From NCBI GenBank assembly GCA_012656075.1, contig JAAKBF010000091.1, positions 248,001 to 312,000 on the forward strand: 64,000 bases of DNA. Direction: 5' to 3'. The notes below the pieces were generated by a model that did not search any database, was not told the DNA's origin, and saw nothing but the letters and a program-made list of their open reading frames with translations. The position numbers were made by a program, and so were the translations under genes. Below, piece by piece: positions 55,002 through 64,000 of the stretch. The number at the start of each line of letters is the position of its first letter. The first letter of the stretch is position 1. The DNA comes from Phytophthora hibernalis (lineage: Eukaryota > Oomycota > Peronosporomycetes > Peronosporales > Peronosporaceae).

Positions 55002-55570
55002 TCACAGATCAGGCTCAAGACAAATAAAATAAAATTGTTGAATTTGCTCATTCATCGGAGCGTTGAAATGAAGGCCATCGATCCGTTGGGCGTTTCGCTT
55101 CGACTGGGCCATGGCGTTGAAGTAGTAGTACGAATTCAAGTCCAGTACAGGAACATCGAGAGTATTCACAGACTCGACACAAGCACGGGCATATATATTT
55201 TGCCTAGGCATTCGCATTCGACCGGTCCAGTAAACCTCGCTTTGTGTCGTTGCAGTTTCCTGTGATCTCGAGTCTGGCAAAATCGGAGGGGAAAGTAGCA
55301 GCAGCTTAGCGGTGGGCGCGGCTACCCACAAACCACTCGCGATTCTGATCATGTTTCCCTTGCATTCCATCATCGGGGTGCGCGTCTCCGTACTACTACC
55401 GTTCCAAAGTGCGACGTCTGTTGATCCCAGTCAAACCGTGATGTAATATACGCCTGTGTTTGTATTTCACATTCAATGAGTGGGGCCCCATCGTTGACAA
55501 TTCACTTGGTATTGTAGCCCGAGTGTCCACGCGCGATGACACAAGCCGATCCCGTGTATCGGGACTGAAG
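55002..55570 (-). pseudogene. Dead SGNH esterase copy 5
   Basis: Recognisable homology from RYTGSACVIARGHSGYNTK (about 55567-55511) through ALWNGSSTETRTPMMECKGN to DVPVLDLNSYYYFNAMAQSK and IDGLHFNA. A stop follows GYNTK, the block III Trp codon is TGA (ITV-stop-LGSTD), the oxyanion Asn is Thr (GSTD for GSND), and the N-terminal part with the catalytic Ser is gone. Unlike the other breaks in the window these are substitutions and losses of conserved residues, so this is true decay. It sits tail-to-tail with copy 4 (36 bp apart). Confidence 0.8.
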
Positions 55571-56842
55571 TACAGTAGTGTAACACAACCTTGTGAACTC
55601 CCGCAAATAGCAACACTTTTATGGCTAGGACGTACTTGCAGCGATGGTTACCACCGACCAAACGAGGTGCTAGTGAGATCAATTCACCATGAGGGATCGG
55701 TACAGTACCATCGAGTCTTCACGCAATTTCAGTAGCTGCCGGTGATATTAGATGAGTGGTGCTCATAGGAAGAATTTGAATTTTTAAATTAACGAAAAAT
55801 CCATCACCTGAATGAGTCATTCAGGTGATGGATTTTTGCGGATTTTTGTTGTTCCAACCAGTAACGTTAACGTTATTAATTTCTCTTAGTGTGACTGTTG
55901 TCATTGATAACTTGTCAGTTAAAAAACGGACGCTGGGTCGATTGTAATAGCTTTCGGAGGTCCAATGTCGACAGAAATCCCACCATATTGAAGGAATATC
56001 TTTTGCTCTAACCGATGCTACTCCGTCCCCTGTTTGCTGTGAGTGGTAAAGAGGTCACCTATCGTTAAAACCCGCTCTCTAATAGTAATACCCGTTCTCT
56101 AACGTGCTGCTAAGATCAAAGCTCATATTTGTTGGAATTATATTGTGGGATTTTTGCTAAACCGGTGTGGGTACCATTGTAATGAAAAGGAACGGGTCGT
56201 AAATCCCGACACTACACTGTAGTTACAAACAACCGGCACAGTCCCAGTAGGCTAAATTTATATAAGTCCCCAAGCCCGGTACAATAACGCAACTAACGAA
56301 CTGTGAATTTTGTTGTGTACAACGTGACTCGCCAGGTGACCATAATAATGCACCCAGCTCACACAATCAGATTTGTCAAACCTCTCTTCTGTGATATATT
56401 TGAAACTTTATTACTGAATGGAGACATTTCAATCAAAACGAGATTCGGGATAGACTGGCAAGTTTATTTAGCTTTTGGGGTTCGCCGATTCCATTATCTC
56501 GAGCAAGTTCAGAAACCAAAGAAACAGCTTTGACGCCAAGAAGCAACTACTGAGCAAAAATGGCTTTCAAAATAAATTAGAGTGGCTTTGTGGTGATGTT
56601 CTTCTATCAAATCCGATTACCGGTAGGTAAAAAGTCGTAGTACATGTATTAATACAGTACATCTGTACTCGAGCAGGGGTGCAATGCGTCGTACCATGTC
56701 AGTGAAAATTGCGTCTGACGATCCAGGCAAGCGAATCTCGTGCCAGTGCTAAGCCTATGTCAGTTTTGCGTGTGAGTTTCAATGTGTGTGCAAACCGTCC
56801 TCACCTCCAGGAGTCGCAGTTGGCAAAAGAGGAGGAAGCTTC
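55571..56842. other. Spacer before the HEAT-like gene
   Basis: 1.27 kb, AT-rich; contains the hairpin 55795-55837, a short direct repeat (CTCTAATAGTAATACCCG and relatives, 56062-56105) and a TATAAGTCC-like sequence near 56260. The frame at 56303-56533 has no support. Confidence 0.4.
55795..55837. repeat. Perfect 20-bp stem hairpin
   Basis: AAAAATCCATCACCTGAATG, loop AGT, then its exact reverse complement. A second GGATTTTTG follows immediately. Far from any stop codon (about 1 kb upstream of the next gene), so not an obvious terminator. It may be a tiny foldback repeat or hairpin RNA source. Confidence 0.8.
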
Positions 56843-59800
56843 ATGGCGTTGGTGCGGCGTTTGCTGTTAGCTAAAGGCTACTACGAAGAGCTCGAAGCTT
56901 GTCGTCAATTGGTGCAACATCGGGTATCAAGTGGAAAACCGCTGATAGACCTCGTCCTTTTGAACTGCGAGTCTCCCGTTCTGCAATGTGATAGTGACGA
57001 CGAATGCCGTAACAGCTCGCAGTCACTACTGGAAGATTTTCTACTTTACTTGGTAGTCCGAAAGTTTGGAGCTACAGCTGATTCTGCTGGAGGTAAAGTG
57101 ATTTTAGGGATCGCACAGCAAATTTCTGTTAACTGGAAGAGGCGTGACGTTGCCGAACTTCAGGACTTTGTCGATACACTGCATGGGTATGTTGTGATCC
57201 TATTGGTCTCATAACTTGTTATCTTGTAGAGTCTAACCTGTGATGTTTGGACCATAGACTGCTTCTTAACAGCGAGTGGGATGCTGTTACGATTTCCAGT
57301 CTGAATAAAGTCGTAAAGCGAATTCAAGATCCTCGAGCTCGGCAACACTTTTTAACATTCGCCTTTCAAGTACTCCGGAAAGCATCTCAGACAAAGATTA
57401 TGCTTGAGGGGCAATTGCCACAACTTGATGCCAAGTTCTTTGATGAAGCAGTTCGGCTGCTGTTGCTTGGCGTGACCGATTTGTGGTCTGCAATCCGAAA
57501 AGACTGCGCAAAGAATTCCGCCGCCATTGCGATTGAGTTACCATCTCTAACTCACATCGAACAATTTATGGACAGTTTACTTGGTGTCGCTATCGGCTCC
57601 CGAAGTGTGAGTGCTGATAAAACCCAAGTGACCGCGTGGACGGAGCGAGAAGGAGCTTTACTGGCACTGTCGGATCTTCTGCGCTCCATTAAAGTGGACT
57701 CTACCGTTCCACAACTTGAAGTTGTTGAAAATCCCAAGGTCTCTCAAGTCAAAGAAGATATCAAGGGCATATTGGGCGTCCGACAATTGCCAGCAGTGAA
57801 ATATCGGCTTGGGCTGACTGAGCGTCATACGTTGACTCAGCTACCTCGATGTCTAGTACAAACGCTGAAGCCTGCCATTTATCAGTGTCTTCGTCACGAC
57901 CAGGTCACTGTTCGACAGCTTGCGGCAAAATGTTTAGTGGAATATGCTGCGCTTTGTGAAAACCCAACACGGCTTCTCATTTTCCAGGAAGTAATCAGCA
58001 AGCTAAACCGAATGAACCGGAACGGCAAGGTCGATGAGAATGACAGTGCCGCTAACCCCAACGAGTCAGAACTCCTGGATGCGTTTGAGGCGGAAGGCTT
58101 ACTAGATGTCCTAGCTCGGATGGCTCCATGTCTACCCTCACGCTTCTTATTAAAGCACTGGAAGTTCGTATTTCCGACTCTGAGAAATACGTCATGCATA
58201 TCGCATCCAGTGTTCGTCAAAAGAGTAGCAGTGTTGTGTTGGCGCTAGCAAAACTTGGTTTGAGTGGCATCCAGCGGGGAATGGATGATGAATTGGAGTC
58301 AAACGCAATTTCGGCATTTGATGAGGACTCATTGAAGCTGATTGTACAGATGCTGCTTTCTCTGTCTAACAAACGGAGAGATGCCAGCGATTTCTGTTGG
58401 CAACAAAGAGAAGGCCGTCTTTTGAGCATTGAAGTTCTTACGAACGTGCTTGGTGAAAGCCTTCTATCTAATGAGTTGTTGAGGTGGAAGCCAGAGTGTA
58501 CAAAATTTCGACAAGGACGATCAACTTCTCTTTCACCGTTACAATCATTTCACTGGGCACATGAACAAGCTCAGTGGGCAACATGGATGCTAGAGGATGA
58601 TGAAGCCGAGGAGGGGCATGGTCTAAAAAGTACCCTTGGTAAATCAGAGAACCTGTCAATTATCCAGGCTATTAGCGATTGGGTGGACAAGAATCGTGGC
58701 CAAAATGACTTACCTGTTTCAAGACGAGAATTTTGGCAGCAGATTCTGAGTGGATGCATCGATCAAACGAAAGAAGCATTTGAGTCCTCACAGTTTGAAC
58801 TTCGTAGAATCTCCCAGCAACTTCTTCCTGGATTGATGAGGCTAGTGATTTGGACGGATCAGCTGAAATTTCTTTCATTTGAGAGTGGATCTGCGGATAC
58901 ATTGTGGTGCTGTACGCGTGTCAAGTTCAATTTACTGCACTTACGATACTTGCAAGAAAGTATGGATGCTTTAGGTGGTTGTACTTCGAGTTCTTTGTCA
59001 CAAAAGCTTGTAACCGACTGGGAAATTGTGTGGACCGGCATCATAGCAATGGAAATGAACAGACAGAACATTTCGGACGATACAGAAACAGCAGTGGGCC
59101 AAGTAGAGATTAGGATTTTGGCGTTCCTTTGTTTTGGAGGAGGAGCAGATCCACCTCGTCAGCTTACTCAGTTCTTAGATGGTGCGCTACGATCGATGCA
59201 CGCCAATCTCCCCAAAGTCTGCAGCTTGTAACGCGAATGGGGAATTCCATGAGCTCGAATAGCTCTCTGGACCGCCAGCTCAGTATTTTCTTGGTGCCTT
59301 TGCTTTCGGTATTTGTTTCAACAATGCAATACGTGGCTGAGCGTGACGAAACTATCGATTCAACCGCAAAAGATGATGATCAACCACGTGACTTTGGCCT
59401 TTCGTGGTATTCTCGATGGCTTTGTATGGAGCGCATCATTGTATCGTGGCTACTGTGTGACGACATGTTTCGATGGATCACGCTGAACAAGTCAGAGGCT
59501 CAATCCAAACTTCTGGAAAGTCTTAGCGTGCTACTTCATTTCTCGAACTTGCATCAGCTGTCAACTGAGGTACATGAAGAATTTGACCGAATTATTCAGT
59601 GCCTCAACGACACCTTTGCTGCTCCACAGACGAAGCTTACACGGATCAAAGACGCAACCTACGCCGATTTGCTGGATATTTATCTGCAAATGTGGCTGTC
59701 ATGCACTAGTAGCGGTAACCACTGCAAGGAGAAGCTACTGGTTTCGATTACCAGGCTCTACAGCCAGCGACAACAGTCTTTCAATGTATTTGGTGATAGT

Positions 59801-60076
59801 CAAAACCAAAGCAATTCAACGTGTCCAGCACTTGAATCCTGGGACGACTGGGATGGGGAGGAGTCGGAAATTCAGCGAGCCTCTCCAGTCAACGAGATGC
59901 AAGAGCCCAATCAAGACACCGTGTTTCAAGAGGTGCTGAAGATGCTCGATACAACCCAGTTAAACTTGCTTCACGTGGCAGCGCGTGCTATTCCAGACCT
60001 AGACGGTACTGAAAATCTCTCTTGTCAACACATAGCACGGATGCAACAGCAGATTAAGGCTTGTCTGGACCAATAG
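56843..60076 (+). CDS. Large HEAT/ARM-like alpha-helical protein
   Basis: Exon 1 56843-57186, intron to 57257, exon 2 57258-60076; about 1,054 aa after one-base repairs at 58125-58126 (CC) and 59214-59216 (AAA). ATG 56843 (MALVRRLLLAKGYYEELEAC). Almost entirely amphipathic helices without signal peptide or membrane segment, with repeat-like pairs such as FDEAVRLLLLGVTDLWSAIR, TLKPAIYQCLRHDQVTVRQL with AAKCLVEYAAL, and LTLLIKALEVRISDSEKYVM. This suggests an ARM/HEAT solenoid scaffold. An acidic Trp-rich motif (SWDDWDGEESE) lies near the C-terminus. I do not recognise the ortholog. Both frame repairs leave helical periodicity intact. Confidence 0.65.
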
Positions 60077-60164
60077 CCCGATACGGCACGAGATAGCACA
60101 CACCTTAAATTGGCAACATATTCGCCTCATAAAATGCTGCAAATGTATTCATTGGCACACTTTT

Positions 60165-60614
60165 CTAGTCTCCGAATTCCAAACTCAAGGTACCGGTACT
60201 GAACTCCACCAAACTCCACATCCGCATGCAGTGCGCCAGGGCCAAAATCACAACTACCACTGAGAACACGATTTCCCAGGTCAGTATTTCTTTTAGCATC
60301 CTCATTGCTCTTTTCTCTCGACTGTCAGCTCCAGAGATGACGGTCTCCATTTCACAAATATCGGATGAGTTTTTCTCCGTTTCATGTTCTTCGGTTGGTA
60401 TCTTCCCAGACTGTCGAAGTTCCTCGTCTCCGCTGCTTTCATCCAAAATGCTCCTCTCCGGTTCGACGTCGCTTGAATCCGGCCTCCTTGCTCGTGGTCC
60501 GTCACTTGTGAAGTAGTCCAAGATAATCTGATTCGACAGCGAGGCACCTTCATCAGGCAGCATTATGGTGGCTCCGAGAGCTTGGTCGCCACTTTCAACC
60601 TCGTCTTGCTGCAT
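60165..60614 (-). CDS. Small C-terminally anchored membrane protein
   Basis: A 149-aa frame from ATG 60614 (MQQDEVESGDQALGATIM). An acidic, Ser-rich N-terminal two thirds (DSSDVEPERSILDESSGDEE) is followed by a basic stretch (DSREKRAMRMLKEIL) and one transmembrane helix (WEIVFSVVVVILALAHCMRM), then about 20 residues to the end. The layout resembles a tail-anchored or single-pass protein with cytosolic N-terminus. Divergent from the METTL23-like gene (191 bp). Upstream exons may be missing because the frame stays open to 60635. Function unknown. Confidence 0.5.
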   Translation of the reverse strand: MQQDEVESGDQALGATIMLPDEGASLSNQIILDYFTSDGPRARRPDSSDVEPERSILDESSGDEELRQSGKIPTEEHETEKNSSDICEMETVISGADSREKRAMRMLKEILTWEIVFSVVVVILALAHCMRMWSLVEFSTGTLSLEFGD

Positions 60615-60805
60615 TTCCAAGCTGCCGTTCTTCAACTCAATACTTCTCCTGCGGGTCGAAAGCCGTCAGTTCCAAGCGTCGCGGTGCTAGCATTGGTGAA
60701 TCCGCTTCAAGATCCCTTTTCCCAAGTTGAAGTGGACCTGTTCGTCGACAGTAATTTACGGGTAGGTATCCCGTTTCGTCCCGTTTTCGTGACTGGTGCA
60801 CCGGC

Positions 60806-61663
60806 ATGGAGGCTTTGAACGCTGATACTGCATCGCACCGCACGCTCAGCTTCGTGTGTGGGTCTTGTAATGATGATACGGCGTCAACAATGCCGTTGGA
60901 TGAAGATCAAGTTGTGGTGACGACTGCAGAGCCGAAATTGAAGCGACGACGCGTTGAGACTTTCGTCGTTGATGTGGAACTTGTCGAACTTATTCGCGAC
61001 CTTGACGAGGCCAACGAAGATAATGACAAGCACTACGGATTGTTTGTGTGGCCATCGGCACTTCTGCTGTCTCGGTTTGTCGCCCGTGACGTCGATTCGC
61101 TCTGTCGAGACAAAGTTGTGCTGGAATTGGGCTGCGGTACTGGCCTCCCGTCGATTCTCGCTGGGTTGTGTGGCGCGACGAAGGTTTTCCTCACAGATCG
61201 ACCCGATGCTCTCGATATCCAACGCAATGCAGAAGCCAACATCAAGCTGAACGGTCTCGAGGATCGCGCCCAGTTCATTGGACTGAATTGGGGCGACATG
61301 CTCGTGTCGGACACAGTGCTGGCCATCTTCCAAAGCGTCCAAGTAATCCTCGCCGCCGACTGTTTCTACCAATCTGAAGGTCCGACCGCAATTATTAATA
61401 CTTCAACTGTAACACCACACTAACTCGTTCAAGTTGTAGATTTCGAGAAGGTGCTGGCCACTGTCGCCCTCATCTTCCGTTGCAGCGCCTGCACTTCCTG
61501 CAAGTTGTACTTATCCTACCAACTGCGAAGTATCAACCGGTCAATCGCGCCGATACTTTCTCGTTGGGGATTATCCGCCCAATCGATCGACAAAAGTCAA
61601 CTCGTCCATGAAGACGACAGCCAAGATTTTGACAGCATCTACCTCTACCAAGTGTCAGTATGA
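60806..61663 (+). CDS. METTL23-like protein methyltransferase
   Basis: Exon 1 60806-61379, intron 61380-61439, exon 2 61440-61663; 265 aa, no frame break. Class VII seven-beta-strand SAM methyltransferase: GLFVWPSALLLSRFV before the domain, motif I VLELGCGTGLPSILAGLCGA, post I VFLTDRPDALDIQRNAEANI, LNWGDM, and the D-x-x-Y motif ILAADCFYQSEDFEKVLATV spanning the splice. The C-terminal STYQVRS-like stretch appears as LSYQLRSINRSIAPIL, which fits METTL23 (histone-arginine or general protein methylation) better than other METTL families. Subfamily is inferred from memory of conserved blocks. Confidence 0.75.
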
Positions 61664-62144
61664 AAATGAAATTGGTGGCTCAGCTTCGCCTTTTGTGTCT
61701 CTCTCCTAGTTCCTCGTTCGTAAAAAAGTTTTCCAATTACTGGAAATGTCCCTCCCACCATCTAGAGAACTTACGCTTGGGGCTCTCGCAGTAGCCTCTT
61801 CAGCCTTTACAATGGGAGGATATTTTAATATCCCCGGTCAAATAAGCCACGAGTGAGACCGTGGAGCTCTTGTGTCCACTCGCAACCAAATAAGATGCCA
61901 AAAAGCACCGAAATCCGGGGATTTCTTCACGGAACTCGAGAGTTTAATCGTTTTCACATCCTCGCCACCAACACCAATTTGGTCCAACACAACTAAGAAA
62001 ATAGGAAAATGTCTTGTAGAAAATGAATCGCAGCGTGCCCTTCTCTCTTCCCATTCGCTATAAATACGTCCTTTCCACCAATCACATCCATCTAGTATGT
62101 GGCCGAGCCTGCTCCACCGCACATCCAATCTTCCAATTGAGATC
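61664..62144. other. Spacer upstream of p32
   Basis: 480 bp. TATAAATACG near 62059 could be a TATA-like box about 85 bp before the ATG. No gene supported. Confidence 0.4.
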
Positions 62145-62930
62145 ATGTTCGCCCGAGTTGCTCGCACTGCTTCCTTCGCCGCCGTGCGCCGCTCGCCCTC
62201 CATGGGTCTGCGAGCCCTGCAGACCAACAACAAGTCGACGCTCGCGTCTGTGCTCAACGTACGTCCTGCAGCTCGTAAAACTGCGCTCGCAATCCGCTAA
62301 AAACCGGCCTTCTCAACCTAAAACTGACCTAATTCCGACCTATTGCAGCGCGAAGTGACCGAGGAGAAGGCCAATTGCTTCGAGGAGCCCGAGCTGGAGG
62401 CTCTGCGTCTCAAGGTGGAGGAGGTTTTCGCCCTCAAGGAGACTTCTGGCTGCATGGACGTCCTGCTCGAGGGTTCGGTGGGCTCTGACGCCATCAGGAT
62501 CAAGTTTAACGCCCAGGACACGGTGGAGCTCGAGGAGGACGAGGACTACGAGGAGGACGAGGAGCAGGAAGAGGAGCAGGGGGAGGATGAAGAGGAGGAG
62601 GAGGACGAGCTGCCGGGCGTTCGCTTCACGGCCGATGTGACGCGGGACAACCAGTGCCTGCAGTTTGACTGCGTGGCCAGCAGCAACCTCACGGTGGAGC
62701 GCGTGCGCTACCTGAGCGACTTCGCCAAGGACGCGGAGGACGAGACGCTGTATTTCGGCCCCAACTTCATCGACCTGGAGCTCGACGTGCAGGACAAGTT
62801 CTACGGCTACCTGGCCGAGCGCAAGATCGACGACGAGCTGGCGCAGTTCGTCGCGCAGTTCGCTGATCTTAAGGAGCAGCGCGAGTACCTGAGCTTCCTG
62901 CAGGACGCCGAGGCCTTCGTCAAGCACTAA
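62145..62930 (+). CDS. Mitochondrial p32/MAM33 family protein
   Basis: Exon 1 62145-62258, exon 2 62349-62930; 231 aa. The start MFARVARTASFAAVRRSPSM is a mitochondrial presequence. The mature part has the p32 (C1QBP/MAM33, mitochondrial glycoprotein) signature: IRIKFNAQDTVELEEDEDYE with a long acidic loop (about 62530-62610), RFTADVTRDNQCLQFDCVAS, DLELDVQDKFYGYLAERKI and a C-terminal helix LKEQREYLSFLQDAEAFVKH. p32 forms acidic trimers in the matrix and supports mitochondrial translation. Strong G/C third positions. No frame break. Confidence 0.9.
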
Positions 62931-63068
62931 ACCCAGTATTGTTGCATACAGACTGCTTTGAGGTTCGTGACGACCACACCGCACACAATAAACAGTTAGA
63001 GCCTCACGCACCGCTTGTCATTTACAGTCCCTGTACGTCTGCTGTGTCGCTATCGCTCACTGTCCTGT

Positions 63069-64000
63069 CTAACCTTGCATTCGAGACATCACGCTCTGCA
63101 TGAGCTGAGAGACCTTGGGGTTCGACGTGTGCCGCATGGCGGCCGACGGCCTTCGGCGTCCACGTCGCGGAAGAAATCTGCCAGGTCCGGGTCCGATCGC
63201 GCCGCCACGAGCTCAGGGCTGTTCATGAGGCCGCTCATGTCGGGCATACCACCAGCACCAGCACCCGGGGCCGAGGGGGCTGCACCGCCAGCACCACCAG
63301 CACCACCACCAAGACCACCCATGAGGTTGTTGAGCATGTCGGGGTTCTGCATCATATTCTGCGCCATCTGCATCATCTGCGGATTCTGCATCATGTTTTG
63401 GGCCATCTGCATCATCTGCGGGTTGTTCATGAGGCCACCAAGGCCACCGCCACCTCCTCCCAGCATGCTAGCCAGGTTCGACAGGTCCGGCATGCCGCCA
63501 GCGCCACCAGCAGGAGGAGGGGCCGACGATGAGCTCGTCGTCTGCACCTGACGGCGCTTGCGCTCAGCCTCCGCAAGGCCATCACGACAAGCAGCGTTGG
63601 AGCTGTCGACCTCAAGTCCGCGACGGAACGCGTCGATAGCTCCGTCAAAGTCCTGCAGTTGCACCTGCGCGCTGCCCAAACGGGAGTAGGCCTTGACGTA
63701 CGCCGGCGAGCGCAATCGACTGCTCGCAGTGGTCGATCACGTCCGTGTACTTGCCCAAGTACATCAACGCCGCAGCCAAGTTCGAGTGGTAAATGTGCGA
63801 CGACGGACCCTCGGGCGACAGCTGCAGCGCCTCATGGTACAGCTTGGCAGCTCCTTCATAGTCCTGGCGACTCAGAGCGGCATTGCCCTGAGCCTTCATC
63901 TCTTCCGCCTTGGCCTCCTTCTCCTCCTGGGAAAGCTCCGGCTTGACATCACCAAATTTCTCCTTAAATTTGGCCAGCGCTTTGGATGTACGGGTGGCGT
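63069..64000 (-). CDS. SGT/SGTA-type TPR co-chaperone (5' partial)
   Basis: The open frame enters from the right edge (RTSKALAKFKEKFGDVKPEL) and continues through three TPR units (KAQGNAALSRQDYEGAAKLY; NLAAALMYLGKYTDVIDHCE; AYVKAYSRLGSAQVQLQDFD), then a Gly/Met/Gln-rich region with repeated QMMQMAQNMMQNP units and LMNSPELVAARSDPDLADFF, ending MRHTSNPKVSQLMQSVMSRM (stop 63069). SGT proteins link Hsp70/Hsp90 to tail-anchored protein sorting. Two frame breaks: near 63709-63718 (two bases missing before PAYVKAY) and at 63148-63149 (one base, giving EGPSAAMRH). The N-terminal dimerisation domain lies outside the window. Confidence 0.8.

Noticed and set aside
56303..56533. 76-residue frame in the 56-kb spacer
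   Set aside because: AT-rich chance frame without domain, paralog or signal peptide.

Overview
The window looks like nuclear DNA of an oomycete, most likely a Phytophthora-like member of the Peronosporales. The evidence is a GPCR fused to a phosphatidylinositol-phosphate kinase (a gene architecture known from oomycetes), short GT-AG introns, compact GC-rich genes between AT-richer spacers full of the palindrome TACATGTA, dynein/flagellar genes and expanded families of secreted hydrolases. No rRNA, tRNA or CRISPR was seen.

Layout. 0.4-12.6 kb: three membrane-anchored thaumatin-like genes (441-1698 -, 3350-4780 +, 11327-12562 -) around the GPCR-PIPK gene (5148-8800 -) and an LRR gene (9761-10991 -). 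13.3-18.0 kb: prefoldin subunit 3 and a large WW/IQ/ankyrin protein. 18.0-19.6 kb: decayed sequence and a short terminal-inverted-repeat element. 19.9-32.1 kb: housekeeping block (SLC45-like transporter, eEF2 lysine methyltransferase, eEF1B, TAF1B/Rrn7-like factor, axonemal dynein light chain 1, 3-hydroxyisobutyrate dehydrogenase, NF-YC, an unrecognised multi-exon gene, an ankyrin gene). 32.6-38.7 kb: three more SLC45/GPH-like sugar transporters. 39.7-55.6 kb: accessory region with two phospholipase-D-like paralogs, a complete Tc1/mariner-like element with TA target duplication, a broken secreted-protein gene, and five GDSL/SGNH esterase copies including an inverted duplication and a dead copy. 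56.8-64.0 kb: HEAT-like protein, small tail-anchored protein, METTL23-like methyltransferase, mitochondrial p32/MAM33 and a partial SGT co-chaperone.

Most important caveat: about 28 frame breaks occur in otherwise conserved genes. Almost all are repaired by restoring ONE base, usually inside a homopolymer, and clear single-base gains are absent. I read this as systematic consensus error (homopolymer contraction), not pseudogenisation, so coordinates below span the frame breaks. Genuine decay is supported only for the fifth SGNH copy, possibly the 42.9-43.3 kb secreted protein (in-frame stop), and the 18-19 kb fragments.

Functionally, the region mixes core translation, transcription and motility genes with families of the kind used at the host or environment interface: secreted esterases, thaumatin-like surface proteins, phospholipase D and sugar symporters. 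No clearly new multi-gene system was found. The most unusual items are the stalked, membrane-anchored thaumatin proteins, the GPCR-PIPK fusion, the WW-IQ-ankyrin protein, and the gene-conversion and inverted-duplication structures of the PLD and SGNH families.
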